In this document: positions 12,519 to 25,300 of the stretch, in pieces
How the letters are laid out: every line of letters begins with the position of its first letter
Position numbering within the stretch: the stretch's first letter is position 1
Assembly (NCBI GenBank): GCA_963971305.1
Contig: OZ020311.1
Span: forward strand, 3,658,001 to 3,722,000
DNA length: 64,000 bases
From: Arcuatula senhousia
Taxonomy: Eukaryota; Mollusca; Bivalvia; Mytilida; Mytilidae
Direction of reading: 5' to 3'
Made by a program: the position numbers and the translations under genes
The notes under the pieces: generated by a model
What the model was told of the DNA's origin: nothing
What the model saw: the letters and a program-made list of their open reading frames with translations, nothing else
Databases searched by the model: none

Positions 12519-13182
12519 TTGGTCAATCTTATAAAAAAATGTTGCTCAAACATGGACCTAGATATGTGACTATGCATGAATCAAAATTCAATTTCAAACT
12601 ATTGAATATTGTTTTGTAATTCATGGGAACAGAAATATGTAAATCCGAATGAGTTAGGGGCATTTTCTGTCAGGAGTTCAGTTCATTACTGCCAGTGAAA
12701 TTCATGACTGTAGAATGTTGTTTGAAAAAAAAAAGAAACTATTTGAAAAATTGTCCTCACTCTCTCAAAATCAAAAAAATAATATTGGTCTATGATACTC
12801 CGTGTACAGAGGATCAGATACTTTTAAAAACATTCTTCTTTCCATAGGCATACACATGTAACTGTACGCCAACATCGCTTTTTAATAAACATTTCGCTTC
12901 ACGTCTTTGTACGATCAGCTGTTGCATCAGTTTTCATAAATATAAGGTCAAGGATGCAAAGGGACCACTTAGTTTACTTTCGTTTTTCGGAAAAGAACCG
13001 CCGGATCAATAAAATCTTGACAGGAAAAAAAGCGCGGGAAATCGTGTCACATTAAATAACGGGATAAGCGACGAGAAGTTCCTAACACATATTCATAATA
13101 AGCGATCCCCTTAGAATCCAAGATGGCGACATTACAATAGAAATTCCCCGTAAGGATTTTATTCTTAGAAAATAACAAAGTA

Positions 13183-13330
13183 TAAGGCGGTGATCAGGCA
13201 AATAATTGCTGCCAAAAAAGTTGGACAAATACGATCTAAGGAATGAGAGACAACTCGAGTGATTCTGGTAAGCAGTTTTAAAATAAATAAAGAAAACCGT
13301 GCGCAGAATTTACCTGACTCAGACTATAAT
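13183..13330 (-). repeat. Right terminal inverted repeat of the 12.7-kb transposon
   Basis: This is the inverted partner of 605-752. Its outer end is 15-20 bp from the 5' splice site of myosin exon 8 (the intron begins at 13345). Confidence 0.92.
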
Positions 13331-13345
13331 TATCTACATGTATAC

Positions 13346-16300
13346 CTAACAATTCTTTATCAGCACCCCTCAACAGTTGATAGAACACATGAAAATTTCT
13401 CTCTCCCTTCATCTGGAATGTGACTCTAGACTACAAAATCAAACAAAAAACAACAATTTAGATTATAACATGAATAAACTATAAAGGTACATTACTTGTA
13501 AACTTAAAATATATAAAGGGAGACTTGTTTTGATATTGAAAAGCATCCATGTAACATCTTAATTCTGAATTAAACCTGTAAATATTATGATATGTATTTT
13601 TTGGTCCGAGATCAATACTGTATAGTGGGTTATTTTCACTGTGGTTTTTAAATTTTTGCTTATATTTCTGGTCATCATAAATAACAAAAATATCCATCTA
13701 TTGGAAATCATATACTAACACATTCACAAACCGTGAAAATAAAACCTTAAAAATTTTTCACACACCTTAAGACACAAAACGGTGAAAATTTACCAACAGG
13801 AAAATAAATCCCTATACAGAACATTCCATTGAAAAAGAGAATTAGCATTTACTTTCAATACATATCATTCATAAAGTGATTATGTAAGTATCTAACTGGG
13901 CTTTAAGGTGGGTTAGGTGGCTTAGTGGTCTAAAGCACTTGTTTAGATATCACACTATTCATCACTAGTCAATTTCTGCTTGGTTGGTAAGCACAGGACT
14001 TGTCAACCTGAATGTAATACGTATGTTTCGAGTCGTTTCCATTCCGAACATTTCTCTCTTTTACCGCGTCACTTTTAAGATCACGTGACTAAAATGTTAT
14101 GCATTCCTACTTCCGTTGTCGATGTCAATAATCTGACCATGGCTGAAAATTTACAAGGACACGACTTTGCATTGCTTAAAGTCCCTCAGTTAAAGGAATA
14201 TCTAAAGGCAAGAGGCATCAGTTGTTCGCTGTACAATAAACCGCATTTAGTGAGGTTATGTGAATTAGCACACGAACTTAATTTGGAAGAAATTGATGAA
14301 AATGTGGTCGATGATTACAAAGATATGGACATTTCCAGGCGGACACTTATTTTAGAGAGCGGAAAGACACTTCTTCCTTCTGTCCGAGATATCGACAATT
14401 GGAATGCCGATTTATCTTGTATTCCTGATGTTAACACCTGTGATATTTTGATATTTTTCTTAAAAAATTGCAACTGGTCAGAACAACGCCTCACACAGTA
14501 CAAACATGATGATGGTTACAAACTCTTTAAATCCAACCATATTGACTTTGTCAAATACTCCAAGTTAGAACATGGCTACTTTTACATTAAAAGTTTTTGT
14601 ACACCAGAAACAAGACAGAGTGCTGACCCTTATGTAACTTGGATGTTGCTCAATACAGATGGGTTTGTCAAATCAGGAGGTTGTAGCTGTGTTGTGTGAG
14701 TTACATTTACATACATATAGACGATAATGAGATGTGGAATAAGTGTAGTCGACACAACCTACATAACCTTTTGGTAATTTTAAAAATTAAGGACAAAAGG
14801 ACAGGTCAATTCTGGACTTGAACAGGTTGATGTAAAACTTGGATCTTACTTGTAATAGCAAATGAAAAAAAGATATCAATAGTCTTCTAAACATTTTAAA
14901 AAAGTTGTTAAAATTAGCAAAAGCTTTGCCATGTTTGTTGTCCACTATACTTATTGTTTGCATATAAAAAATCCCAACGTTTTAATATTAGTAGATCATT
15001 CTATTCACAATTTAGGCATGTAAATTCTCATACATGTATCAGACTAGTAAATTATGTAGTCCACTTGCTCAGTTGATAAAAAAGTTAATGTCTTTTGACT
15101 CTCAGTCACTCCTCCTGTCGTGGACTTCCTGCCCTCTTGCATATTTGTAAAGTCTGACAATTTACAGTCATGTACATGTAAATACATTTAAGTACTTAAC
15201 ATGTTTATATACATGTAATATCGAATGAGGGAAATACATGTAGTTCCGAACTTCTGATACATAATCATGATGATACATGTACATGTATATAAGGTCTTCA
15301 TGTGACGTCAAATAACCAATCAGTATTGCATAATGTCATTTCCATCTAGAGTTATATGTACATGTACATGTAGGATATATACTATTATTAAGAATTAAAA
15401 AAATAATTCACTATGCAAAATGAATGTGTCTAAAACCACATACATATAATGTACTTGAAGGATTCCTGAGTACATCATATTTTAATTAGCAACTGAGTTA
15501 AATACTACATAAAAAAAAGAACCAGATTACTATGCTCTTAAGTTATATTTGTAAGTTTTACATTTCATGATTTTGTACTTGAGTCTAATATACAAAAAAA
15601 TGCAGTCACAAATTTATTTACATGTCTTTTGTATATATTCTTTATTTATATTTCAGGGACAATGGAACTTGTAAACATTGTGTAGCTTTATTGTTCTCAT
15701 TAGTAGACTTTTGTGACAGACACAAGGACAGAGGAACCATTGTTGGCACAGATATTCCCTGTGTTTGGGATAAACCTAGACAAGCTTCTGAGCCCAAACC
15801 TTTGTGTGATATAGATTTGAATGAGAATATCATGAGGAAACAGTTTGAGCCTGTGATTAAAAATGATGTAATAATAGAAAGTAATGAAATCAAAGATAAA
15901 CTTATGGAGATCTGTAAGGGTTCTGATGCTTTATTTTTACAATTTTGTGAAAATCATGACGAGTCAAAGCAAGAAATACCTGATTCTCTAGCAGAATGTG
16001 CTAAAAAATTTCAAAATAGTAATCAGCTGGTCATGGGTTTACAACAGTTTCTTAAAGTTTACCACTCTGAGAAATGCATAAATGATATTGAAGAAATAAC
16101 CAGAGGACAGAGGAGCAATTCAAAATGGTTTTTCTATCGCCAAGGAAGAATTACAGCATCTTTGGTTCATTCCATTATACATTATCGAGGGGGTGACACC
16201 AATAATTACATACTTAAACAAATTATGTCAAATACTGATGTTGAAATTCCATCTCATGCTTTACAACATGGAGTTACGTATGAGCCAGTTGCTAGGCATT

Positions 16301-19300
16301 GTTACACCAAAAAACAACAAGGTACTCACAAAAAACTTAAAGTTACCTCATGTGGTTTGTTAATAGACAAAGATTTGCCATTTATAGGAGCCTCACCTGA
16401 TGGTATAGTTTCCTGTAAATGCTGTGGTACTGGACTTGTGGAAATTAAATGCTCATACAAATTCAAAAACCTGACACCCTTAGATGCATGCCATGATAAA
16501 AACTATCATTTGTACTTAAATGGTAGTGGACATATATGTTTGAAGAAGAAATCACCATGGTATTCCCAAATTCAAGTACAACTAGGTGTTGCCAAACTTG
16601 AATGGTGTGATTTTGTTTTTTATACATTACAAGGTATAAATATCGAAAGGATAACTTTTGACAGGACATTCTACGCTGAAGTAATCTGTAAATGCCAAGA
16701 ATTTTTCACTAAATATATAGAAGACGCTTTAATGAAAATTTGAATTCATATTGTACTTAACATTACATATACTTTTTTAAAAAAATGTCTTAAACAAAAC
16801 TTGCTTTCTATTTTGATACGTTTATGCATCAGTCATGTCATATGAATTGAATAGTGGCATAATAATGTTTTAGGTTTTTTTTAATTGGTTTTTTTTCTTC
16901 TCCCTAAAATTCTATAGAAGACATCATGTGCTTTTTGTCAAATATTCAACAAAATAATGAGATGTGGAATAAGTGCAAAATAACTGTGTGTCACAACTCT
17001 CATTAATGTCATTTAGTTGTTGTGTAGTTTTACATTTTACTCCGTTTGGATTGTCATGTTTTAAGGACTTTAAAATTGGATAACCCTTAGTCTAGGTACT
17101 AAATTGTTAAATCTTGAAGCAATTTTGTGAATCATCATAAAACTGGAGACAACCTACCATTATACATGTACATGTATTTTATACCTTACTGTCTATACAT
17201 GTAAATACTTGTTCTTGACACATGAATCTGTGCAAAGTCAGCACCATTTGGAGAAGAGAGAGTTTTTTTATTATCTTAAAACTTGATTTTAACCAACAGT
17301 TATCATGATTATTAAAATACTTGAAAGTGTTCCAATGCCAGGCCAGTATTAAGACTATAGCCAAACACAAGAATGTCTTTAAACTTTATTAAACTTGTGT
17401 TTCTTGTGTTTTTTTTTTTTTTTTTTTTTTTGTTATTAGAAAAAAGAAAAGATGTACCAATGGGGCATTAAAATATCATAATTCCATAATTTGGAACACA
17501 AAATCAGAAAACGAGAAAGGCAAAGACAAAGCAAAGAAACAAACAAAATAAAAATAAAAACAACTGAATGACAACTAGCAACACAAACTCAAGTTGTAAC
17601 AAGAGTGAACTCAGGTGCTCTGGAAGAGTAAGCGGTTCCTGCCTGCTTTATATATAGAATATTTTTATTTTATTTTCTTTTTTTACAAACTAATATTATA
17701 ATCTTGACAAAGAAGTCAAAAATCAATAAACACCAATAATTATGCTTCATCTAAAAAGCTTTCTATTTCACCAAGGGCTTGTTCAAATTACATATAAATC
17801 CTGCAACTTTTAATGATGGGTTTGCCACATGTTGCAAAGAAACTGGCATGGTATCTGATAAAAGTTTAAATGTTTTTAGTCTTTGAATAGCTCTTTCAAC
17901 ATGTATTCTATGTTTTGCAATCTTTTTAGTTCTCATTACATCATTTGAGGTAAGTCTCTTTCCCTTCCCCCACTTGCATTTCTTAGTAAATGGCGGGATA
18001 ACAAGTTTAGCCCTACGTTCTAGTAGTAAGTCCCGAATTAAAAAGCCACGGTCTGCCATGATTTCATCTCCTGGTCTAACTTCATCAAGGAACCCACTTT
18101 CTTTTGTGATAAATCGATCAGACGAATTACCTCCCCAAAAATCTGATATGAAGTTAAATGCTCCCGTTGGTGTGATGCTCACTAGAGATTTTAAAGTGTT
18201 TCTGCTCTTGTAATTACTATATGTCAAAGATTGTGCTTTTGGTTGTCTAGGTTTTTCAATAGGAACTTCAGTGCAATCGATTATTGCAGTAGTGTCAGGA
18301 AAATCTTTTTTGAATTCAGGCGGCATGTACTTCTGAACTAGACTTCGTGGGGGCATGTATATCAAGGGACTGAATATGGAAGACATAACATTAATCCAGG
18401 TTGTGTAAACTTGAGATACTCTAGCAGATGAAACACCAAAAATGTCTGCCAGAAAAAAAGTAAGGAGGTTGAGTCTTAATCTAAGCAAGGTGAGAAGGAA
18501 TTCCTGATATCTAGTAAGCTTTCTCTCCGGACCACCTTTCTTGATATTTTTGTTTCTCTGGTAGTTCTTTTCGGAGACACTTTTATTTCCTGACCAATAC
18601 TTCAGAACAGGACATGCTGTATTTACCAAATCTGAAAAACAATAAAAAAAATACGTACAATTCATGAAAGCAAACTCTTTGTTAAAAAAAATAGTGGACT
18701 CAGAGGCTCAAAAATAACTGTTTCATGCTTGTTGCAACATGTCAGACTGCTTTTTTATAGGGGGGGGGGGGGGGTAATCTTTTTTCGCCTGACTTGACAA
18801 ATGATCAAATGATGCAATTTACTTACTACTCAAATCCACTGAAGCATATGCATACAAAGTGTCATCAACCTAGGACTTATAGGTCTTGAGAAATGGAGTT
18901 AATCGCAAAGCTTAAACATATGTATTGTAATCTTTCAAAGTCATTCAACCAGAAACTCAAGATCAAAAGAGGGGACTGCAATAATTGTACTTTGCTACAT
19001 GTACTACTGAGGAAAATGGACAGTTGCATCGAATGGATGTGCTAAAAAAGCTTTAACAAATAATTAACGCCGCCGCTAGACTTGCTACAAGTCTTCATTT
19101 TAATAGCTTAATTTATATATTGTTTAATGTTGTTTTTTTCGTGTTTGTAAAAGTTAAATAATAAAACATAAAACATAAATGACTAACCGAAAACCCCATT
19201 TAATATTTGTTTAGAAGGGAATCCAGTGTACTCTTTAACTGTCTTGTCGGATTCTGTAACCTTTTCAACAATCATGTTTCTCAAAAGAGCCTGTCTATCG

Positions 19301-22300
19301 TCCAGCTGTTGAAGGTCATGTTCCTTTTCTGCTATCATATCCATGGTAAGATCTGTTTGTGTGCAACTGTCTTTAGTCAAAGGAACTTCATATTCTCCAT
19401 ACATGTAGGTATGATCTGTTTTTGTAAGATCTAAAAAAAATTACCTTAATCGTTTCACACAACTTCTCACTTGTTCGAATAATACATTTATTGCAATAAA
19501 GATCTGCTATTTTAGTACTTTATGGTAATGTAATATTATAGCAATAAATAAAACAAACCAAGATACAACAAGATAATATATATATATATAAACGATACAG
19601 ATTATGTACAAGCTAATTTGATAGGTTGATACGTTGGCTACTTCTCCCAGAAGTTAATAAAAACGATTTATATCCAATACATCGAGGCCAATATTCAAGA
19701 CAATATTAAAAGTTCTAAATTGTATACCAATGCTGTTATCCAAAACACTCTCGTCGGTGTCCTCCACCCAAGGTTCAGTGGTACATGTAACAGTGGATTC
19801 AACAAGGAAATCACAACCTGTTGCCTCCAGAATTGATATGTCTATTTCCCCATCACGACAGTCATCATCAGAAACCTTTTAGGGAAAAAAAATTATAGAT
19901 GGCGATATAAAATGCCATATATCTGATCATCTGAATATATGTAATAATTGATATCTATGAAAATGCGATCTTTTTCTGAAGTTTTCCAAACCGAAAGAAC
20001 TTTTAAATTATATTGAAAAAAGACAATTTAAAGACATTTTATTATTATTTTTGATTATTTATTCAATTTCATATTTTTATGTAGGTATATTTTATAATAA
20101 AATTATCACGCGGTCTTGGATACCATAAATACTTTAAAATGAAGAGAATTGCAACCCGCCAACTTTGTTCCAAGTTAACAATAGTGGGAGGTTGAATATA
20201 GAGGCTTAAATGGTTCGTTATTTCACCTAGGCAAGAGTAGGGAAAGCGGGTGATAAACTTGTGTTAGCGGTGATAAAGTAGTTGACAAGTTGTAGGGCAT
20301 TGAAAATGGAAAGCGGGGAGCATTTGGAAAATGAAAAGGCTCCATGACTTAAAAAAGAACTGATAAAAAGGGGTGAGCGACGAACTGATATACGTGATAG
20401 AGTATCTTCTGTACCTTCTACACCAATGTGACGTACATGTTTGCGCATGACACCCCCGTCTATGCTCCATGGTACATATAAATATAATATATTTTTGTTA
20501 TTGTACAAAGGCAACTGGCTTTTTTATGGCGTATTATTTCTTATTCAAAATTAAACAATTCAAGATAAACTTCTTGTGGGTCTGAGATGAACTATTTTGA
20601 TAGTTTACGGTAAGTTAACGAAACAAACCTCCATATACGTTTCAGTGTCTCTGCTTAGGCTTTCTCTTTTACGAATGGACGATGTATCCCTTTTTTCATC
20701 AGGTTTTCCAAAGTTGTTCCATTGAAACAGTGTTGGAAACGGGTGTTCGTCAGTTGGGCAAGCATCTACAAAGTGCCGTGAACATACACGGTGGTGCCTT
20801 GTAGGATTGTAGTCTACCGGACGCCTAATAAGTTGTAGCCATTTACTTCTGAGTCTGGCATTTTTTACTTTTGTAGGGTAAGGAAAGAATCTAACGTCTT
20901 TCATAAAACCATAGTTTCCTTTTTTTCTTGCATCAGATTTGCATTCAGGGACTGTACACCAATAATTGCTCATAATAAAATCATGTAACCACGGAAAACA
21001 ATAAAACCGGAAGTATCGATGCATAACATTTTACGTCATGACGTTATAAAAACGAATCCGAAATCAGGAATAGAAACGACTCGAAACATACGTATTCCGT
21101 TTGTTAGTTATCTCTGCCCAAGATTGGCAGTTTCCTCTTTTCCTTTGGTTTCCTCCACTATTAAAACTGGCTGCTAAGTATCCAAGATGCGTTGAAAAAC
21201 ACCAACACACACACCCAAACACAAAGATCCAAAATTTGGACAGAAAACAAGGAAAATTTTATACACATATTTTGACATTTTGAGACATTTTTTAGGAAAA
21301 GAGTATCATGTAAATAGATACATTTCAACTTTATAATCTGCATCTTTGTGCACTCTAAAATATTCTTACCTTCTCAAGTAAATCTGAAAAAAGAAATCAA
21401 TATCAAAGTTATCATTTATACACCTGAAACAAAATATTATGATATCAACGCAAATAAAATACTTATTTTTCTGAGTGGAATAAAACCTGGTACATTCACT
21501 GTGTGAAACACAAAATATTTTTATTAGTTTTTATGACATCATGAATTTGATAGTGTTGTCGGCATGACTGCTGCATCTAAATTCCTATGCCATTCATAAA
21601 TTTGTTAGCAAGTGATAAAATATAAGTAATACATATGATAATTTTAATTTGATGTCATGGGGATGAACAAACAAAATATGATCATCTGTGCAGGAATTCA
21701 ACTCAGATTAAATTTGTGTGCAGAACAAGCTCCTCACACTCATTAATTTAGATGCGACTGCTTTCATGGTCATTCTCAACCCAATGAATTAAAAATATAA
21801 ATAATAAACTGTATTTAAAGTGTAACTGAAAGCATGAACAATAACATATTTACAAGTTTTGTTACCATTTATTTCTTATATCTTATTTTGCATAATCATT
21901 TAACTAAGAATACATTTGACACACTGAATTGACAATAAGCAGCACAAAGGTTGTGCTAAAGCGATCAGGAACTGCTTACTCTACTTAAGCATCTGAGTTA
22001 ACTCTCATTTAGGAATTGAGTTTGTGTTGTAGCTTTCAGTTCAGTTGTTTTTGTGTTTTTATTTTTTGTGTTTTGTGTGATGTTCTCATTCATGTTTACT
22101 GGTTTTGTTGTTGCCCTTTCAGACTTTTGACAATTGAATGCATGCCCTCTAAGTTACATTAACATTCTAAAGAAGAATGGCCTTAAAACATTTAACTGCT
22201 GACATTGAGTTAGGTCTCGAAGACTTGCTATATAAATTTGTTTGATAAGAATGGATCAGAGACAAAAATGGCCAGATTTTCTTTAGAGGAAGTTTCCATA

Positions 22301-25300
22301 ATTTTTCATCCCCTGCTGATGCTGCATATTAAATTATGAATTGCCTGTGATAAGAAGTTGATGACATAACTTTTACGAAATCATCTTCACACCTGTGCCT
22401 GATCCCCTTCACCATTTTATTATGAAGATTTTGAATTTGTGAGATGTACATGCTTCCTACATCAGATTCCTCTCTACCATGAGTTATGTCTGAGGGCTGT
22501 TCCATTTAAATTTACTTGGGATAGGGGGATGCAGTTTTTTTATTTTTCTGTCGGTGGGGGCTTGAAATGCATTTTTTGTGAATGTGTACTGATTTTTTTT
22601 TATATTGGTGGAGGGGGGACTTGAACAAAGTATGTCCCCTCTCCCCCACATCAATATAAAGGGAAAAGCCCTGAGCTATACTTACAATTTGTGATCACAC
22701 CACCCAAAGGATCTCCTTTATAATCAAACTCAATATCCATGTACTTCCCCTGTAAAATATATATATCAAATAATTTATGTTTAAAAACAGATTAGCAAAA
22801 TTTTATTAAAACCTGCATTAAGATTTCTAAGTTAAGATAACATTTCAAAAAAACATGGCGGACAGAAAAAAGAACATAAAACAAATAAGAGTTGAACATT
22901 ATACCTTGTGGAATGTGCAAAGAGGAGGTATAGAAATAAAGGATCGCTCTTATTTCATCTTACACTAATTACATTGCATCTACTGTTGGCTGGAAAACAT
23001 GAAATATATCTATGTAGGTACCCATAAATGTGAATTTCACTTACAAATCGTGAAGAATTATCATTTCTGTTTGTCTTTGCATTTCCAAAGGCTAAAATCA
23101 AAAATATATAAAGACATTTAATGACCAAGTCATGATAAATATATACTGAATAATACATGGAAAAATCTGTATCGTATGCTATATTTCAATGAGACACCTA
23201 TATCATACCAAGGGTCATTGGCCAGAGGTATGATTTAGGTGGAGGGTTAATACAGCATGCGATACAGATTTTGCCATGTAATGTTCATTATATTATATAT
23301 TTACATCACAACATCCTGTAATTACGTTTGTGTGTTTTTGTGATAGGGGTGCAATATATATATAGGGTATCCGATATAGCTATATCACACCCCTAAGGTC
23401 ATGTTATATAGGATATGCTATAAAGGGTATGTGATATAGGTAATGTGTTTTTTCCAATAATACATATTCAACAAAAAGCTATGCCCAGCGCAGCATGATA
23501 TGACCGCAACAAGTTGAACCCTGTACATTGGAGGCCCAATATGGATAGCTTATTTTGCTAATTGGTCACATGCAATCCTTTTTTCTAATATTGTAGGGCC
23601 ACAAACCCCAATGCAATAAGAAGCTTCCTTTAGTGAGTGTAATCATCATATTAAAACTTCATAACAATTGGCTAGTCTACTACAACTAAATTTCTTGCCT
23701 AAAACTATTTGCTCAAGTTATCACATGGAAACAAAATTTCTACAGACAATGACGACAACATCGCCATTACATCATATGATCGCGAATATTTTGCGGTCGT
23801 ATGAAAAGGCTGTATTATTACTTAAATATATGATTTAATTAAGTAAGAGCTGTGAAGTATGTTCTGATATTTGAAGTCCAAAATATATAACAAGAAAATG
23901 CTATCAACATTTCTGTCATCTTATCTTATCGGTTGGACAAGAAAAAAAATGTATTATTATAACCTTGACATTTATTCTTAGTAGTTTTTTTTTCTAAATT
24001 ACAACAAACAAAAGGCTTCTACTTTTGTTGAACCATAGTTCAAAACAAGATGTCGTCAATCATTATTTTGTAACATGTAGTTGCTGAGAAAACTGCGAAA
24101 AATAGGAATGCTGTCATTTTGAGTTTTTTGTTTGTTTGTTTGGATTTTTCGTAGTTGAAAAAAAAAGTCTTGCCTGTGGGCACCATCACTAAAATCAACT
24201 ACCTAAGCTTTCATTTCTTAATATATACACATAAAGTGTTTGTATAACCAATATCAGATGCCTAGCTATTATACTATTCAAGCAATCCATTGTCCACTCA
24301 AGTAGTACAAAAAGTTTTCTGCCTGAAAAAAAACCCTAAGTTCACAGAGTCACTGGGAGTAAAATGGAGTCATGGTCACATGGCATGGTGACAGTTGCGT
24401 TAACCATAACCTCAACTGTCTGTATACCCAATATCAGATGCCTAGCTATTATACTTTTCCAGCAATTCACCGTCTTACAAATAAGTTTATCGGCATGAAA
24501 AAGACCTAAGTTCACAGAGTCACTAGAGCGTGAAAATGGGGTCAGGGTCATGCGACATGGTGACAGTTGTGTAGACCATAACCTCAACTGTCTGTATACC
24601 TAATATCAGATGCCTAGCAATCATACTTTTCCAGCAATTCATCGTCCACAAAAGTCTTACAAAAAAGTTGACGCCGCTGCCGCCGGAAAGTAATACCTAT
24701 GTCTCGCCTTCCGCGACTATTCGTTGCAGGCGAGACAAAAATAAGGTCAAATTATCTTCCCTGAATGATATCTGAGAGCAATGAAATATCTATATGGATA
24801 TCATCTTTTATGCAAACTTTCATCAATATCCATTGAGGGTTTTAAAAAAAGTTGCAATTATGAGATATACGGACCAACACACAGTAAACCCACTCTGACT
24901 TTATTTGCATAGGGTATATAATCAAATAGACTTAGCAATGTTGGCAATTGCTTGATACCAACCTTCCAAGACCGGGTTAGATTGCAACAACTGCTCCTTG
25001 ACTCGATCAATATCTTGTCCCTTTCCAGATACTTCGGCAACATACTGCATTATCACTTTACTGGCCTCTGAAAAAGAAATTCTAATATGGGTCCCCGGAA
25101 AGAACAATAGAAACCATGGCGAAAAGCCATGTTTAAATTCCAATAAAACATAGTTCAACGTTACAGTTCATTTTGCGCTAGATATGGTGACATCATTATA
25201 TGATTTTACGCTGAAATTGCTGACATCATAAAAGATGATTTGCACATAAACGTAGCAAAAACCAACATAATGGCTTCTGTAGCATTGTACACTATAGGTC

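Larger units (their letters stand above)
605..13330 (+). mobile_element. 12.7-kb IS630-Tc1-mariner superfamily DNA transposon (Sailor-like, long D-to-E spacing)
   Basis: The two ends are inverted copies of one another: 605-752 and 13183-13330 match with about three mismatches over 148 bp. The transposase gene lies between them on the plus strand. The terminal bases could be read as GTCTGAGTCAGG flanked by TA (609-610 and 13325-13326), the usual target of this superfamily, although the inverted match runs six bases further out (ATTATA). The interior also holds two blocks of 146-bp repeats and several small MITEs, which account for the unusual length. It lies in myosin intron 8, immediately after exon 8. 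The long second-D-to-E spacing recalls the family I remember as Sailor (DD82E); that name was not checked. Confidence 0.85.
14019..21093. mobile_element. 7.1-kb ISL2EU-type DNA transposon, two-gene autonomous copy
   Basis: Terminal inverted repeats at 14019-14045 and 21067-21093 begin ACGTATGTTTCGAGTCGTTT and match at 26 of 27 bases. Each end is flanked by AT (14017-14018 and 21094-21095), fitting the 2-bp AT target duplication I recall for ISL2EU. Inside are two convergent genes that characterise that group: a YqaJ-type nuclease (plus) and a THAP/DDE transposase (minus). Both appear free of stops after intron removal. The element lies in myosin intron 7 and makes up about 89 percent of it. 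A repeat relic (18830-19085) sits in one of its own introns. Confidence 0.88.

Noticed and set aside
13918..13990. A functional tRNA-Leu gene
   Set aside because: Only the A-box half resembles a tRNA. The B box and acceptor pairing are missing, so it is a SINE head.
20227..20514. 95-residue minus-strand frame in the first intron of the THAP transposase
   Set aside because: Exons 1 and 2 already join in phase 0 without it, and it shows no domain or clear splice borders.
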